DNA of 64,000 bases, taken from positions 1 to 64,000 of the forward strand of contig NZ_CALXYQ010000002.1 in NCBI RefSeq assembly GCF_944393015.1, written 5' to 3'. The notes beneath the pieces were generated by a model. That model was given only the letters and a program-made list of their open reading frames with translations. It was not told where the DNA came from and searched no databases. The translations under genes and the position numbers were made by a program. Numbering within the stretch: the first letter of the stretch is position 1; the number at the start of each line of letters is the position of its first letter. The stretch is from an uncultured Brachyspira sp. GTDB taxonomy: Bacteria > Spirochaetota > Brachyspiria > Brachyspirales > Brachyspiraceae. Of this stretch, positions 8,142-18,700 are shown one piece after another.

Positions 8142-9560
8142 TTGAAAGTGCATTATATAGGTTTTTTAATAGCTTTTATTTTATATTTTACAGCCAACTT
8201 AAATGCTGTTGTTTATGATGTTTTTTCTGATACAAATAATATTTATTATAGTACATTAAATAATTTTACTAATAGTTATATATTATATGATAGTGACTCG
8301 GCACTTAACTATTTAACAGGGGATACGGCACTTGATTCCAGTATTTTACAAGGACTTATATATAGTAAAGATATTAAAAGTATAGAAGGTGCCAATGGAG
8401 GAGATGCTGTATTTTTTCATAATATTAAATCTTATATAAAACTTGACTATTATACAGGAGACGGTACACATAACTTTGATGATACTATGACAAGTTTTAC
8501 TTTGGAATTTTATTTGAATCCTTATAAAATAAGAATGAATTCTCAAGTACTATCAAAAACAGCTATATACAATGAAAATGGTGTTACAAAATCTTCAGGT
8601 ATAAAAGCTAATATTGTTAATGGAAGATTAGTTTGGCAGTTTAATAATTTATTCTCTTATAATGGTGTATATACGAATGTTATGCTATCTCAAGGAGAAT
8701 ATTTAAAAGAGAATGAATGGAGACATCATAGTGTAAGTTTCAATGCTGCTACAGGAAAATTAGTAAAATATATAGACGGACTTGAAGAGCAGGTAGTATA
8801 TTTAACTAGTACAGGAGATGAAACAGGTTCTCCTTATACTATAGAATTTGATAATATAAAATTAGATCCTTTATATTTAGGAAATGGTTTTATAGGCGGA
8901 TTAGATGCTTTTTATTTTACACCTCGTTATAAGCAGACTTTTAATCTATATCCTTATACAGCAGATGGAGAAATAATAAGTAAAGTTATAGATTTTGAGA
9001 ATCAGAATACATTTATTGACTCTATAAATTATCTTGGAAATGGTACAAATGGAAGTTATATAGATTTATATTATAGAACTTCAGATTATTACTTTGCCCC
9101 TGGGGATGTTAATATAGCTTGGGAACCTTTAAAGAATCATACAAATATGATGACAAATACAATGACTAGATATATTCAGGTTAGGGCTGTGTTAAAGAGT
9201 AATGTTGATAGAAATGTTACACCGATTTTGAATAATGTTTCTATAAATTATCATAACCCTGAAAAGCCTTTAGTGCCATCTAATTTAACAGTTACCCCAA
9301 TAAATGGAACTTCTGTTATGTTAAAATGGAATGGTTCTCATGAGAATATATCAGGGTATAAAATTTATTATGGAACTAAATCAGGAGTATATAATGAAGC
9401 ACAATATACACCTATAGTAATAGAAAATGTACAGGAATATACAGTAGAAGGACTTGAAGAAGGAAGGGTTTATTACTTTACCGTTACAGCTATAGGCGGA
9501 GAGGGCGGAAATATAGAAAGCGGTTTTTCTGAAGAAGTTTATGTAAGACCAATTCAATAA
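8142..9560 (+). CDS. Exported LamG-like / fibronectin type III protein
   Basis: 472 residues. A signal peptide (about residues 5-22) is followed by a concanavalin/LamG-like beta-sandwich (about 85-260). This contains FTLEFYLNPYKIRMNSQVLSK, here shortened to its core LEFYLNPY, and RHHSVSFNAATGKLVKYIDG-like phrases typical of the fold. A C-terminal fibronectin type III domain (about 375-470) has LKWNGSHENISGYKIYYG and YYFTVTAI signatures. It is probably a surface or periplasmic adhesin-like protein. No catalytic residues are visible. The start is TTG at 8142 or GTG two codons on, both with the weak upstream GGGA. The TPR gene follows after 15 bases, so the two are probably one operon. Confidence 0.75.
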   Translation: MKVHYIGFLIAFILYFTANLNAVVYDVFSDTNNIYYSTLNNFTNSYILYDSDSALNYLTGDTALDSSILQGLIYSKDIKSIEGANGGDAVFFHNIKSYIKLDYYTGDGTHNFDDTMTSFTLEFYLNPYKIRMNSQVLSKTAIYNENGVTKSSGIKANIVNGRLVWQFNNLFSYNGVYTNVMLSQGEYLKENEWRHHSVSFNAATGKLVKYIDGLEEQVVYLTSTGDETGSPYTIEFDNIKLDPLYLGNGFIGGLDAFYFTPRYKQTFNLYPYTADGEIISKVIDFENQNTFIDSINYLGNGTNGSYIDLYYRTSDYYFAPGDVNIAWEPLKNHTNMMTNTMTRYIQVRAVLKSNVDRNVTPILNNVSINYHNPEKPLVPSNLTVTPINGTSVMLKWNGSHENISGYKIYYGTKSGVYNEAQYTPIVIENVQEYTVEGLEEGRVYYFTVTAIGGEGGNIESGFSEEVYVRPIQ

Positions 9561-9575
9561 AAAAGGAGTATGAAC

Positions 9576-10439
9576 GTGTCTACTAATACTAAAGCAATGA
9601 AATTAAGTAATCTTGCCGAAGAATTATTAAAGAAAGGAGTAAATGAAGAGGCTATAGAAGCCTTGAAAAGAAGTATGCGATTAAGTACTTCTGAAGATAT
9701 GAAAGCATATTTACAAGTTGCGGTTTCTTTGTTTGAAAACGGCGATTATGAACATGCTAAAATATTTTTAAATACTTTTTTAGAATATTGGATGGCAGCA
9801 GAAGCATATTTTATTTTAGGTGCTATTGCTAAAAAAGAATATAGACTTGAAGAGGCTTTTGAACTTTATAGAAAAGGTATTACTTTATACACTTCGTCAA
9901 ATCTTAATCCTTATTATGAATTTTTATCTTTATGTACTCTTCTTAAAGAAGAAGATAAAGGACTAGAAACTGCTAAGAATGTACTTAAAATTAATTCTAA
10001 GGATAGGGTTGCTTTAGTTTATATGGCTAATTACTTCTTTAGAAATAAACTTTATAAAGAAGCTATGAATTTTTATAAAATATTAGTAGATAATAAATTG
10101 GCTGATCATAATGATTATCATTATTATGGTGTTTGTCTGCATGAAATTAAAGATTATAAAAAAGCAGAAAATATGTATTTGCAAGCTTTAGCTATGTATC
10201 CGGCTGACACTCCTGAAGTTTTAGCTCTCAAAAATCTTAGAAGTAAAACTTTAAAAGATAATTATCCTAATTTAAAAGAAAGCAAAGAAAAATATACAAA
10301 TAAAATAAAAGAAAATCCTGAATCTAGTGACTATTTCCATTTGGGTAATATTGAATTTATAGATGGAAATTATGAAAAAGCTGCTGAATTCTATTCTAAA
10401 GCTAAAGAAGTTTATGAAGAGCAGGTAGTTATTTTATAA
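9576..10439 (+). CDS. TPR-repeat protein
   Basis: 287 residues from a GTG at 9576. An in-frame ATG at 9570 abuts the AGGAG ribosome site with no spacing, whereas the GTG lies 7 bases beyond it, so the GTG is the better start. At least six tetratricopeptide repeats are visible (for example GVNEEAIEALKRSMRL, YRLEEAFELYRKGITLY, DYKKAENMYLQALAMYP and GNYEKAAEFYSKAKEVY). It has no signal peptide or membrane segment. It is probably a cytoplasmic scaffold co-transcribed with the preceding LamG/Fn3 gene. The partner is unknown. Confidence 0.85.
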   Translation: MSTNTKAMKLSNLAEELLKKGVNEEAIEALKRSMRLSTSEDMKAYLQVAVSLFENGDYEHAKIFLNTFLEYWMAAEAYFILGAIAKKEYRLEEAFELYRKGITLYTSSNLNPYYEFLSLCTLLKEEDKGLETAKNVLKINSKDRVALVYMANYFFRNKLYKEAMNFYKILVDNKLADHNDYHYYGVCLHEIKDYKKAENMYLQALAMYPADTPEVLALKNLRSKTLKDNYPNLKESKEKYTNKIKENPESSDYFHLGNIEFIDGNYEKAAEFYSKAKEVYEEQVVIL

Positions 10440-10536
10440 AATAAGTTAAAATAGTGTTATAGTTTTGATATCGCTTCTCTTAGATATAATTTTATTTTTT
10501 CTGAAATGATAATCTAATTTTAGATTTAAATAATAT

Positions 10537-10573
10537 AAAAAGTATTTAATCTATTTTATCAAATACTTTTTAT
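10537..10573 (+). terminator. AT-rich intrinsic terminator
   Basis: AAAAAGTATTT pairs with AAATACTTTTT across a 13-base loop and ends in a T-run. It would end the LamG/Fn3-TPR unit. Confidence 0.5.
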
Positions 10574-10628
10574 TTGAGTTTATAATAATTCAATTTTCTA
10601 AAATAACAAATATATGAAATAAAATTAC

Positions 10629-10656
10629 TTGACAAAATATTGTTTTATTTTATATT
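10629..10656 (+). promoter_or_regulatory. Promoter of the 424-residue TPR gene
   Basis: TTGACA (10629-10634), 16 bases, TATATT (10651-10656). The predicted leader of about 110 bases contains the hairpin at 10695-10751. Confidence 0.5.
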
Positions 10657-10694
10657 TCGATTTGATAAGAATTTTTTATTAATAATTTTAAAAT

Positions 10695-10751
10695 AAAAAT
10701 TGTGAGCCTCTGGCAAGTTTACTTGACAGAGGCTTATAGCGAACAATTTTT
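10695..10751 (+). repeat. TGAGC-family structured hairpin, copy A
   Basis: The outer stem AAAAATTGT / ACAATTTTT encloses GAGC on the left and AGCGA on the right. An inner stem CTCTG.CAAGT / ACTTG.CAGAG follows. The same layout, with a changed but still paired outer stem, recurs at 55339-55399 and 55420-55479. Here it lies in the leader of a TPR gene, 21 bases before the start codon. It could act as a leader structure or as a terminator; the conserved unpaired bases suggest more than termination. Confidence 0.65.
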
Positions 10752-10771
10752 ATTATAATAAAGGAAAGCAT

Positions 10772-12046
10772 ATGTCATATTTTGAAGAAGGTTTGCAATT
10801 ATTTAGAGAAACTCAGTTTGAAAAAGCATCAGAATTATTTCTTAAGGCTTTAGAAGAAGATGCTAATAATTCTGAAATATATAATTATTTGGGTATTTCT
10901 AAACAAGCATTAGGTTTATTTGAAGAAGCTATTAATTATTATAATAAAGGTATAGAAATAGATGAAAATTATGCAGAACTTTATTATAATAGAGCAAATT
11001 GTGAATCTAATTTGGGACTTTATGAAGCAGCTGTAAAAGATTATGATAAAGTTATAGAGTTAGTGCCTACTCATTCAAAGGCTTATGATGATAGAGGATA
11101 TGCTAAGGGTAATTTGGGTTATTATGAAGAGGCTATAAAAGATATTGATAAAGCTATTGTTTTGGATAGTAATAATATAGATGCTTATATAGATAGGGCA
11201 TTCATAAAGTTAATGTCAAAAAAATATATTGAAGCTATAGAAGATTATAAAAAAGTACTGGAATTAGATGATACAGAAGTATATGCCTATAATGGTATAG
11301 GTGACGCTAAAAGAAGTATGGGACTATATGAAGAAGCTATTAGTTATTATAATAAAGTTATAGAGCTTTCTAATGGCAATAGTTCTTATGCTTATAATAA
11401 TAGGGGAGCATGCAAAATAGGATTGGGCTTGTATAATGAAGCTATAATAGATATCAATAAAGCATTAGAAATATATGATGAATATACTGATGCCTATAAT
11501 AATAGAGGAACAGCTGAATATAATTTAGAGCTTTATAAAGAAGCTATTAAAGATTTTGATAAAGCTATAGAGTTATCGCCTCAATATTTTTATGCCTATA
11601 ATAATAGAGGAAATGCCAAAAGTGCATTAGGATTATATGAAGATGCTGTAGAAGATTTTAATAAAGCAATAAGTATAGAGCCTCAATATATTGATGCATA
11701 TTATAATAGAGCAATTGCCAAAAATAATATGGGGCTTCATAATGAGGCTGTAAAAGATTATGATATGGTAATAGAATTGGATAATAATCATATAAATGCC
11801 TATTATAATAGAGGGCTTTCATATTATAATTTATCAGATTATGAAGAGGCCATTAAAAATTATGATAGAGTTATAGAGTTAAATTCTAAATTGCCTGATG
11901 CATATAATAATAGAGGATTTGCAAAATATAGTATGGGATTATATGAAGAAGCTATTAAAGATTATGATAAAGCTATAGAGATAGATACAAACTATGAAAA
12001 AGCAAAGCAGAATAAAGAAGAAGCTTTGAAAAAATTATCAAATTAA
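10772..12046 (+). CDS. TPR-repeat protein, twelve tandem repeats
   Basis: 424 residues built almost wholly of about twelve 34-residue tetratricopeptide repeats. The consensus is close to AYNNRGNAKSALGLYEEAIKD followed by a DKAIEL helix. The repeats are very alike at both protein and DNA level (AATAATAGAGG recurs), so unequal recombination could change their number. There is no signal peptide. It is probably a soluble protein-interaction scaffold. The start ATG is preceded by AAAGGAAAG. A paralogue with nine or so repeats is at 62528. Confidence 0.9.
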   Translation: MSYFEEGLQLFRETQFEKASELFLKALEEDANNSEIYNYLGISKQALGLFEEAINYYNKGIEIDENYAELYYNRANCESNLGLYEAAVKDYDKVIELVPTHSKAYDDRGYAKGNLGYYEEAIKDIDKAIVLDSNNIDAYIDRAFIKLMSKKYIEAIEDYKKVLELDDTEVYAYNGIGDAKRSMGLYEEAISYYNKVIELSNGNSSYAYNNRGACKIGLGLYNEAIIDINKALEIYDEYTDAYNNRGTAEYNLELYKEAIKDFDKAIELSPQYFYAYNNRGNAKSALGLYEDAVEDFNKAISIEPQYIDAYYNRAIAKNNMGLHNEAVKDYDMVIELDNNHINAYYNRGLSYYNLSDYEEAIKNYDRVIELNSKLPDAYNNRGFAKYSMGLYEEAIKDYDKAIEIDTNYEKAKQNKEEALKKLSN

Positions 12047-12083
12047 TATAAATGAGTAATAAAATTTTTTGATTATTTATAAT

Positions 12084-12116
12084 AAAAAAGGTTAGTATTA
12101 TAAAAATACTAACCTT
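12084..12116 (-). terminator. Intrinsic terminator of the TM2 gene
   Basis: GGTTAGTATT pairs with AATACTAACC; on the minus strand it is followed by TTTTTT. Confidence 0.75.
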
Positions 12117-12137
12117 CATTAATCTACTCAAATTTAC

Positions 12138-12341
12138 TTATTTTTTTAGTTTTCTTCCTTCCTTATCAGTAAATTTGTCCAGTATGATCATTACAATGTC
12201 AATAATGTACCATATACCAAATCCGCCGAATGTAATAAGATACAATATGCCTGTTCCTATTTTTCCTACATAGAATCTATGTACTGGTAAAAATATTGCT
12301 AAAATTAATGTAACAACCCAGCTCTTGTCTGAAATTTCCAT
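12138..12341 (-). CDS. TM2-domain membrane protein
   Basis: 67 residues with two transmembrane helices (about 8-24 and 30-52) around the TM2 signature HRFYVGKIGTG, and GFGIWYIIDIVMI in the second helix. The C terminus is charged (DKFTDKEGRKLKK). TM2 proteins are small inner-membrane proteins without a settled function. The start ATG at 12341 has AAGGAG eight bases upstream. It is a single-gene unit convergent with the TPR gene. Confidence 0.88.
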   Translation of the reverse strand: MEISDKSWVVTLILAIFLPVHRFYVGKIGTGILYLITFGGFGIWYIIDIVMIILDKFTDKEGRKLKK

Positions 12342-12434
12342 AAATTGCTCCTTGATTTTTTTACTATACCATAGTATACTATATTTGTAAAAAAATCAAT
12401 ATAAAATAATACTGCTCAATAAAAAATATTATTC

Positions 12435-12461
12435 TCATTATTTTTTTCATTGTTCCGATAA
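12435..12461 (+). promoter_or_regulatory. Possible sigma-28 promoter of fliD
   Basis: TCCGATAA (12454-12461) matches the flagellar sigma-28 -10 box. The -35 position (TCATTATT) is poor. It lies about 80 bases before the fliD start, and the same TCCGATAA occurs before fliF. Confidence 0.4.
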
Positions 12462-12541
12462 TTTAAAAATAGATTTATTTTACAAAGATATTACAATTTT
12501 AGTTTTTATTAATATATATTATTGTAAGGAGAGGTGTTTAT

Positions 12542-14746
12542 ATGGCAACAAGTGAAGCTTTTCTTGATGAAGTATATAAAAATGCAGTAGAAGCAGAGGT
12601 AAATAAAAGAAGCACCACGCTTTCTAATTTGGCAGATAATGCTAGAGATTATCAAAGACAAATATCTGCTTATGAAGATTTAAAAGCCAGATTGGATACA
12701 CTTGCCGCAGCATCAAAAGAACTTTACGGCTTTCGTTCTCCTTTTAGAAATTATATAGGTACAGGAGAAGGTATACCAGATTACTTCACTGTTACAGCCA
12801 ATAGATTAGCTAATACTACCACTTATAATATAGCCATTAAAGATATAGCAGCGAGCCAGAAATTTTCATCAAAGGCTTTCAATATGACTGATACTCTGCC
12901 TGCAGGAAAGATAGTTCTTAAGATAGGAGAGGAAGAAACCACTATTGATTTTGCCGGCGGAAGTTTGGTAAATTTGCAAAAAGCTATAGATAAGGCTTTC
13001 GGTAAGAAAATAAAAACTACAATAACCCAAAAATCAAGAAATTTACAAGTACTTACTATGGACTTAGTAAAAACAGGTTCTAAAAATATAGTTGAAGTTG
13101 TAAGCGATGAATCAGGTATATTGAAAGAACTTAATATGTTTACTAGACGCCCTTACAGACATTTAGGACATATATTTAATGAACAGCTTTTGAGTAAATG
13201 GGAAGATGAATCTGATAATTTAACTACTAATTATATGGTAAAAAATGACTTTATAGTACTTAAAGGGGAGAATAAATTATCACTTCCATTGCATAGAGAG
13301 GCTGAGGTTAATGAAAATATTACTTTATCTATAACAGCGAGAGCTTCAGATTCATTAGATGATGCAATAGAAGCTCCTATTATGCCTCCTACAGTAGATT
13401 TGTCTATTCCAGATACAGGATTAACTTTTAATAAAATAGACAGCGTAATATATAAAGATGTTGAATTATACGGAGAAGGTTTATCACCTGCTGATAGTTC
13501 AAGAACTTTTGAAGATATAAAGAAATATAAAGATGCTTTAGAAGCTGAAAGGAAGGCAAAAGAAGGAGTTGAAGCAGAAGCTCCTGAACCAGTAGATGAT
13601 ACAGGATTTAATTCAGAGATTATAGGTGTAAAATATATCAATAAAGCAGGAGATGAAGTAGAAAAATTCTTTGCTTTACCTACTATAAGTGCATCATGGC
13701 AAAGGCTCAATATTCCTATAGGCGGACAATTTGAACCTGGTGATGTTATAACAGAGGTTATTCTTATAAATAAAAATGCTGGTTATAATGTATTTTATAA
13801 GGATTTATTAGTAGAGGATATGGGTAAGGAGGAAGATGCTCCTAATTATTTGATTTCAGAGGCAACAGATGCTAGAGCTTCTATAGATGGAGTTGATGTA
13901 TTAAGCGAAAGCAATGAATTTAATGATGTAGTCAATGGACTTAATATCACAGCCAAAAAAGTTACTCCTGAAGCATTTGCTACTACCATTGAAGTGGATA
14001 AAGAGGGCGTAGTTAATGCTATAGCAAATTTCATAAGGGCTTATAATGAAGTTATAGACCTTCTCAATGATACTATGCAAAGACCTTTAGCCAGAGATAT
14101 AAGAGACGGACTTGAAGCTATGAATAGAACCGACTTGAATGATTTGGCTACTACTTTGGGAGTAGAGTTCAATATGGATATGTCAGATGATGCTCTTAGA
14201 AAGAAGCTTTATTATGTAGGAGTATTCAGCGGAAATACGCTTGTAAGCACTTTATCTCAAAGAGTTAGAATGATAGTTGCCGATGCTTATGAAACAGAGT
14301 ACGGCGAGGAATTGGCACTTCTTGATCAGATAGGAATAAACAGAGGAAATGCCGGAGAGGATTGGGCTAAAGTAAAAAAAGGTTTCTTACAGGTTGATGA
14401 AGAGAAATTCATGAATAAAATAGAAACTCAGATGGACGGTATAGAAGAGTTATTCTCTAATGATACTACAGGCGATGATATACCTGATACAGGAGTTGCT
14501 TATGTTATGAGCGATTTTGTAACTCCTTATTCTCAGACAAGAGGTATTGTTGAAAATAGTATTGCTATGACAAAAAGCCGTTTAGATGATAATAAGAGAA
14601 GAATGGACGATGAAAAAGATCGTATAGAAGAATACAGACAGCAGAGACTTGCTTCATATTATCAAATGCAGGCAGAATTGCAGCAGGCTGAAAGAGAAAG
14701 AAAAAGACTTGAGTCTTCACTTAATCAGAATAACGGCGGTAATTAA
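12542..14746 (+). CDS. fliD: Flagellar hook-associated protein 2 (filament cap)
   Basis: 734 residues. FliD forms the distal cap under which flagellin assembles; in spirochaetes this happens in the periplasm. The N-terminal part has the FliD_N pattern (SNLADNARDYQRQISAYEDL, about residues 25-45). The C-terminal FliD_C part includes VEVDKEGVVNAIANFIRAYNE-like sequence near residue 490, and the chain ends in a long coiled coil (about 665-730). A variable insert with an E/P-rich segment sits near residues 330-360. It is longer than enterobacterial FliD (about 470) but similar to other spirochaete versions. A strong AAGGAGAGG ribosome site supports the ATG at 12542. A terminator follows. Confidence 0.9.
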   Translation: MATSEAFLDEVYKNAVEAEVNKRSTTLSNLADNARDYQRQISAYEDLKARLDTLAAASKELYGFRSPFRNYIGTGEGIPDYFTVTANRLANTTTYNIAIKDIAASQKFSSKAFNMTDTLPAGKIVLKIGEEETTIDFAGGSLVNLQKAIDKAFGKKIKTTITQKSRNLQVLTMDLVKTGSKNIVEVVSDESGILKELNMFTRRPYRHLGHIFNEQLLSKWEDESDNLTTNYMVKNDFIVLKGENKLSLPLHREAEVNENITLSITARASDSLDDAIEAPIMPPTVDLSIPDTGLTFNKIDSVIYKDVELYGEGLSPADSSRTFEDIKKYKDALEAERKAKEGVEAEAPEPVDDTGFNSEIIGVKYINKAGDEVEKFFALPTISASWQRLNIPIGGQFEPGDVITEVILINKNAGYNVFYKDLLVEDMGKEEDAPNYLISEATDARASIDGVDVLSESNEFNDVVNGLNITAKKVTPEAFATTIEVDKEGVVNAIANFIRAYNEVIDLLNDTMQRPLARDIRDGLEAMNRTDLNDLATTLGVEFNMDMSDDALRKKLYYVGVFSGNTLVSTLSQRVRMIVADAYETEYGEELALLDQIGINRGNAGEDWAKVKKGFLQVDEEKFMNKIETQMDGIEELFSNDTTGDDIPDTGVAYVMSDFVTPYSQTRGIVENSIAMTKSRLDDNKRRMDDEKDRIEEYRQQRLASYYQMQAELQQAERERKRLESSLNQNNGGN

Positions 14747-14770
14747 TCAATTAATTATTGCTTAAATATT

Positions 14771-14807
14771 ATGCTATTGTGTATTTGATATGCAATAGCA
14801 TTTTTTT
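14771..14807 (+). terminator. Intrinsic terminator after fliD
   Basis: ATGCTATTG pairs with CAATAGCAT and is followed by seven T. Confidence 0.85.
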
Positions 14808-14831
14808 AATTAAATTAAGTATATTTTTATT

Positions 14832-15599
14832 ATGAAAAGAATCGGACTTGTATTAGGAGGCGGCGGAGGAAGAGGTGCTTATCATATAGGCGTATGGAAA
14901 TATTTAAAAGAATCTGGTATATATGATAAAGTTACTGCCATTTCCGGAACTTCTGTAGGTGCTTTGAATGCCTGCCTTATGGCTATGAATGATTATGAAA
15001 TGGCTGAGAAAGTTTGGACAAAAGAAATAGAAACAAAAATTTTAATGTCTAAAAAGATTAAGGACTATTTCAAAATTGATAAATCTTCCATATTTGGTAT
15101 ATTTTCAAGAGAAGGACTTCTTGAAATTATAGATAAATATATTGATCTTAATCTTTTGTCAAATTATCATTTTAATTTATATGCTTCCTGTACGGAGTAT
15201 AATGCTCCTTTTTTTATAAAATCAAAATATTTCAAATTAAACGGCAATTCTAATGAAAGAATAAAAAAAATGCTTTTAGCTACTTCGGCACTTATAGTTG
15301 TATTTCCGATAGAAAAGATAGATAATAAATTATATTTAGATGGCTATTATACAGATGATTGTCCTATAGAGCCTCTTTATCTTTATGAAGATTGCACTGA
15401 TATAATAGTTATTCATTTGGATTATAAAAAGCCTGTTAAAAAGAAAGATAATATTAATATTCATGAAATGTATCCTTCCAAAGATCTAGGAAATTTCTTT
15501 TATGGGGTATTGGACTTTTCTCCTAAAGGTGCTGAAAGAAGAATAGAACAGGGCTATAATGACGCTAAAAATTATTTCAAAGATTTGAATATATTCTAA
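14832..15599 (+). CDS. Patatin-like phospholipase
   Basis: 255 residues of the bacterial patatin/RssA type. The oxyanion-hole motif GGGGGRGAYHIGV is at residues 8-20. The nucleophile elbow GTSVG (Ser about residue 44) follows, and the catalytic aspartate is in LDGYYTDD (about 180). It should hydrolyse acyl esters of phospholipids. There is no signal peptide, so it may act on the inner leaflet or be delivered elsewhere. The ATG at 14832 has little Shine-Dalgarno sequence, as is common here. It stands alone between the fliD terminator and the helicase gene. Confidence 0.88.
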   Translation: MKRIGLVLGGGGGRGAYHIGVWKYLKESGIYDKVTAISGTSVGALNACLMAMNDYEMAEKVWTKEIETKILMSKKIKDYFKIDKSSIFGIFSREGLLEIIDKYIDLNLLSNYHFNLYASCTEYNAPFFIKSKYFKLNGNSNERIKKMLLATSALIVVFPIEKIDNKLYLDGYYTDDCPIEPLYLYEDCTDIIVIHLDYKKPVKKKDNINIHEMYPSKDLGNFFYGVLDFSPKGAERRIEQGYNDAKNYFKDLNIF

Positions 15600-15724
15600 T
15601 AAAAGATACAAAAAACAACTATAAATATATATAATGTTAACATAATCTAGTTATCATAATATATAAAAAACTATTTCTTTTTACATATTATCAAAAATCA
15701 TGTTTTTTTATACAATATATGATA

Positions 15725-15752
15725 TTGACTTTTTTAATAATTCTATTATTAT
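15725..15752 (+). promoter_or_regulatory. Promoter of the SNF2 helicase gene
   Basis: TTGACT (15725-15730), 16 bases, TATTAT (15747-15752). It lies inside the longest possible reading frame and argues for the start at 15799 rather than 15700. Confidence 0.5.
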
Positions 15753-15798
15753 AAAAGCCGTCAAAAATAATGTGTATAAATATAGTAAGGTTATGGGA

Positions 15799-18700
15799 AT
15801 GAATACTAGGGGTAAGTCTAAAAAGAAAATTAAGGAAAATGATAATCCTTTTTTAAATTTAAATGCCAATGCTAAAGAGAATGATGAATTAGCAAAGGCA
15901 TCTATTAAGACTATAGCAAACAGCGTTATCATCACAGAAAGCGATAATAAAAGAATAGACAGAAGTAATAAAGAAGAGTCATCAGAAATAATAGACCCTT
16001 CAAGAAAAGAATGGCTATATTATACTAGATCTCCTTTAATGGATAATTATAGGGATAATCTTTATAGGGAGTATTATAGTTTATCAGTATTGTTATCTTT
16101 AAGAGGCGACAACAACAATGAAAGAACTTTAGGGCTTTCTTTAAAATTAATAGATTTAGAAAACAAAAAAGAGTATAGAGTAGGTGAGCTTGAAAGTTTC
16201 TTATTTTCATGTGTTATTGGAGAGAAACAGAATATAGAAGATGATGAAAGAGTAATAGAGCTTGAAGATTTCAGCAAGGCGGAAGCTAAATTAATAAGAT
16301 TTTTGAATAATTTATATGCAGAAGCCAAGCAGATACAAGAAAACGGTAAATTATGGTTCAAAGATTATAATGCATATCAATGTTTATCGCTTTTAAAAGA
16401 TGTTCCTAATATAAGATTAGAAAGCAGAGTAATTACATTCAGCGATGAAGTGTTAAATCTACAGCTAGAAAGCTATTATAATGAAAATAAGGATTTAGTG
16501 CTTAATCTTAGTATTAAAGATGTTGATCTAAATAGAGTTTATACATTCGGAGAAAACTGCGATTTTGTACTATATAAAGATATTTTTTATGAGACTAATC
16601 CTTCATACCCTAGAATAAAAAAGAATATTTTTAAAGACAATATAGTAGTAAAAAAAGATTATATAAAAGATTTCTGTTCAAGGGTTCTTCCTAATCTTAA
16701 AAAAGATTTTGATAATATAGAACTTCCTGAAGATATAAAAGAGAATGATATATTAGCTTTCCCTGCTCAGGCATTGGTATTTTTGGATTATGATGGAACT
16801 AATGTATTTTCTACTATAAAGTTTAAATATGGTTCCTTTACTGTTGATCCTTATTCCGGAAAGTTTACAAGCAGCAATATGTTTGATAATGAGGTTACAG
16901 AGATTTACAGAGATACTGAAAAAGAGGAATATTTTTGCAGAACTTTATCAAAATATTTGGAGAAGGTAGGAGATTATACATTTGCTACTTCAGATGATGA
17001 GAAGATATTCTATTTATGTTATAAAATACTTCCTGCACTTCAGGATAGGGGTTGGACTTGTTATTATAGTGAATCTTTCAAATCATTAAAATTGAATGTT
17101 AAGCCTCTTAAAATGAGAGTTTCTTTAACCAAAGGTATTAACTTCTTTGAGATTAATTTTTCTTTTGAAGGGGTTAAAGAACTTCATGATTTATCAGAAA
17201 TAGTAAGAGCCGTAAAGGTTGAAAATAAAGAATATATAAGACTTCAGAATGGTTCATTTGTACCTATAGATTTGGAAGTAATCGATTATATAGCCAAGAT
17301 GTTCAAAGAAAATCCTATAGAACAGAAAGAAGATAACAGATATTTGCTTCCTATGTTCAGTGCCCCTTATTTTGCTGATATGCTTGAGAAACATAGCGGA
17401 ATAGAATTGGATTTAGATGATAATGCTGTTGATACTATAGCCAATATAAAGCGTGTTGAATATGATGAAACTCCTCCTAAAGATATAGTAGGTGAGTTTA
17501 GAAGCTATCAATTAGTTGGTTATAAATGGCTTAGAAAATTGGCTGATATGTCATTAAACGGTATACTTGCCGATGATATGGGACTTGGTAAAAGTTTTCA
17601 GACTATAGCTACTATATTAAAAGAAAAAGAAAATGGAAATAAACTCACTTCTTTGGTTGTTGCTCCTACTTCATGCGTTGCTAACTGGGAATGCGAGATT
17701 AAGAAATTTGCTCCTTCTCTTGAAGTTATAGTTTTATCAGGTAATTTAAAAACTAGAATGAAGAAGATTAAGGCTGTAAGCAATTATGATGTTGCAGTAA
17801 TATCATATTCTACATTAAGACGCGATGTAAAAGCATTAAGTGAAAATGAGTTTAACTATCTTATACTTGATGAGGCACAGCATATAAAGAATGCCAATAC
17901 TCAGAATGCCAAAATGGTAAAGAGTTTAAAATCATTAAAAAGACTTGCTTTAAGCGGTACGCCTATAGAAAACAGTATAAGCGAGATGTGGTCAATGTTT
18001 GATTTTCTTATGCCGGGATTTTTGGGCAAGCATAAGGACTTTGTTGAAGATTATGAAGCTCCTATACTTGCAGGTTTGGATAGTTCAAGCGAGGCATTGG
18101 ATAATTTAAAAACTAGAATAGCACCTTTCATATTAAGAAGATTAAAAACTGATGTACTTACAGATTTGCCTCCAAAACATACAGTTGTAAGCTACTGCGA
18201 TTTAACTAAAGATCAAAAAGAACTTTATATGTCCATACTTGAAGCGGCTAGAATAGAGATTTTTGAGACAGTTAAACGTAAAGGTTTTGCTCAATCACAT
18301 ATAGAAATATTTTCAGCATTAACAAGATTAAGACAGGTTTGCTGCCATCCAAGACTAATGCATGAAGATTTACGTGGTGAGAGTCATACAAGCGGTAAGT
18401 TTAATATGTTTATAGAGATGATTAAAGAAGCTATTTCAGGAGGACATAGCGTACTAGTATTCAGTTCATTTACTAGAATGCTTAATCTTATGCGCAGTGC
18501 TTTCAAGAAATTAGGAATAGATTATTTTTATTTGGACGGAGCCACAAAGGACAGAATGGATTTAGTTCATAGATTCAATGCAGGAGAAGCACCTATATTC
18601 TTACTTAGCCTTAAAGCAGCAGGTACAGGGCTTACTCTTACTCAGGCGGACACAGTAATGCATTATGATTTATGGTGGAATCCGGCCGTTGAAGATCAGG

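Larger units (their letters stand above)
10440..10771. other. Gene-free interval with terminator, promoter and structured hairpin
   Basis: This 332-base gap holds an AT-rich terminator (10537-10573), a promoter (10629-10656) and the TGAGC-family hairpin (10695-10751). The hairpin sits in the predicted leader of the next TPR gene. Nothing else is recognisable. Confidence 0.6.
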
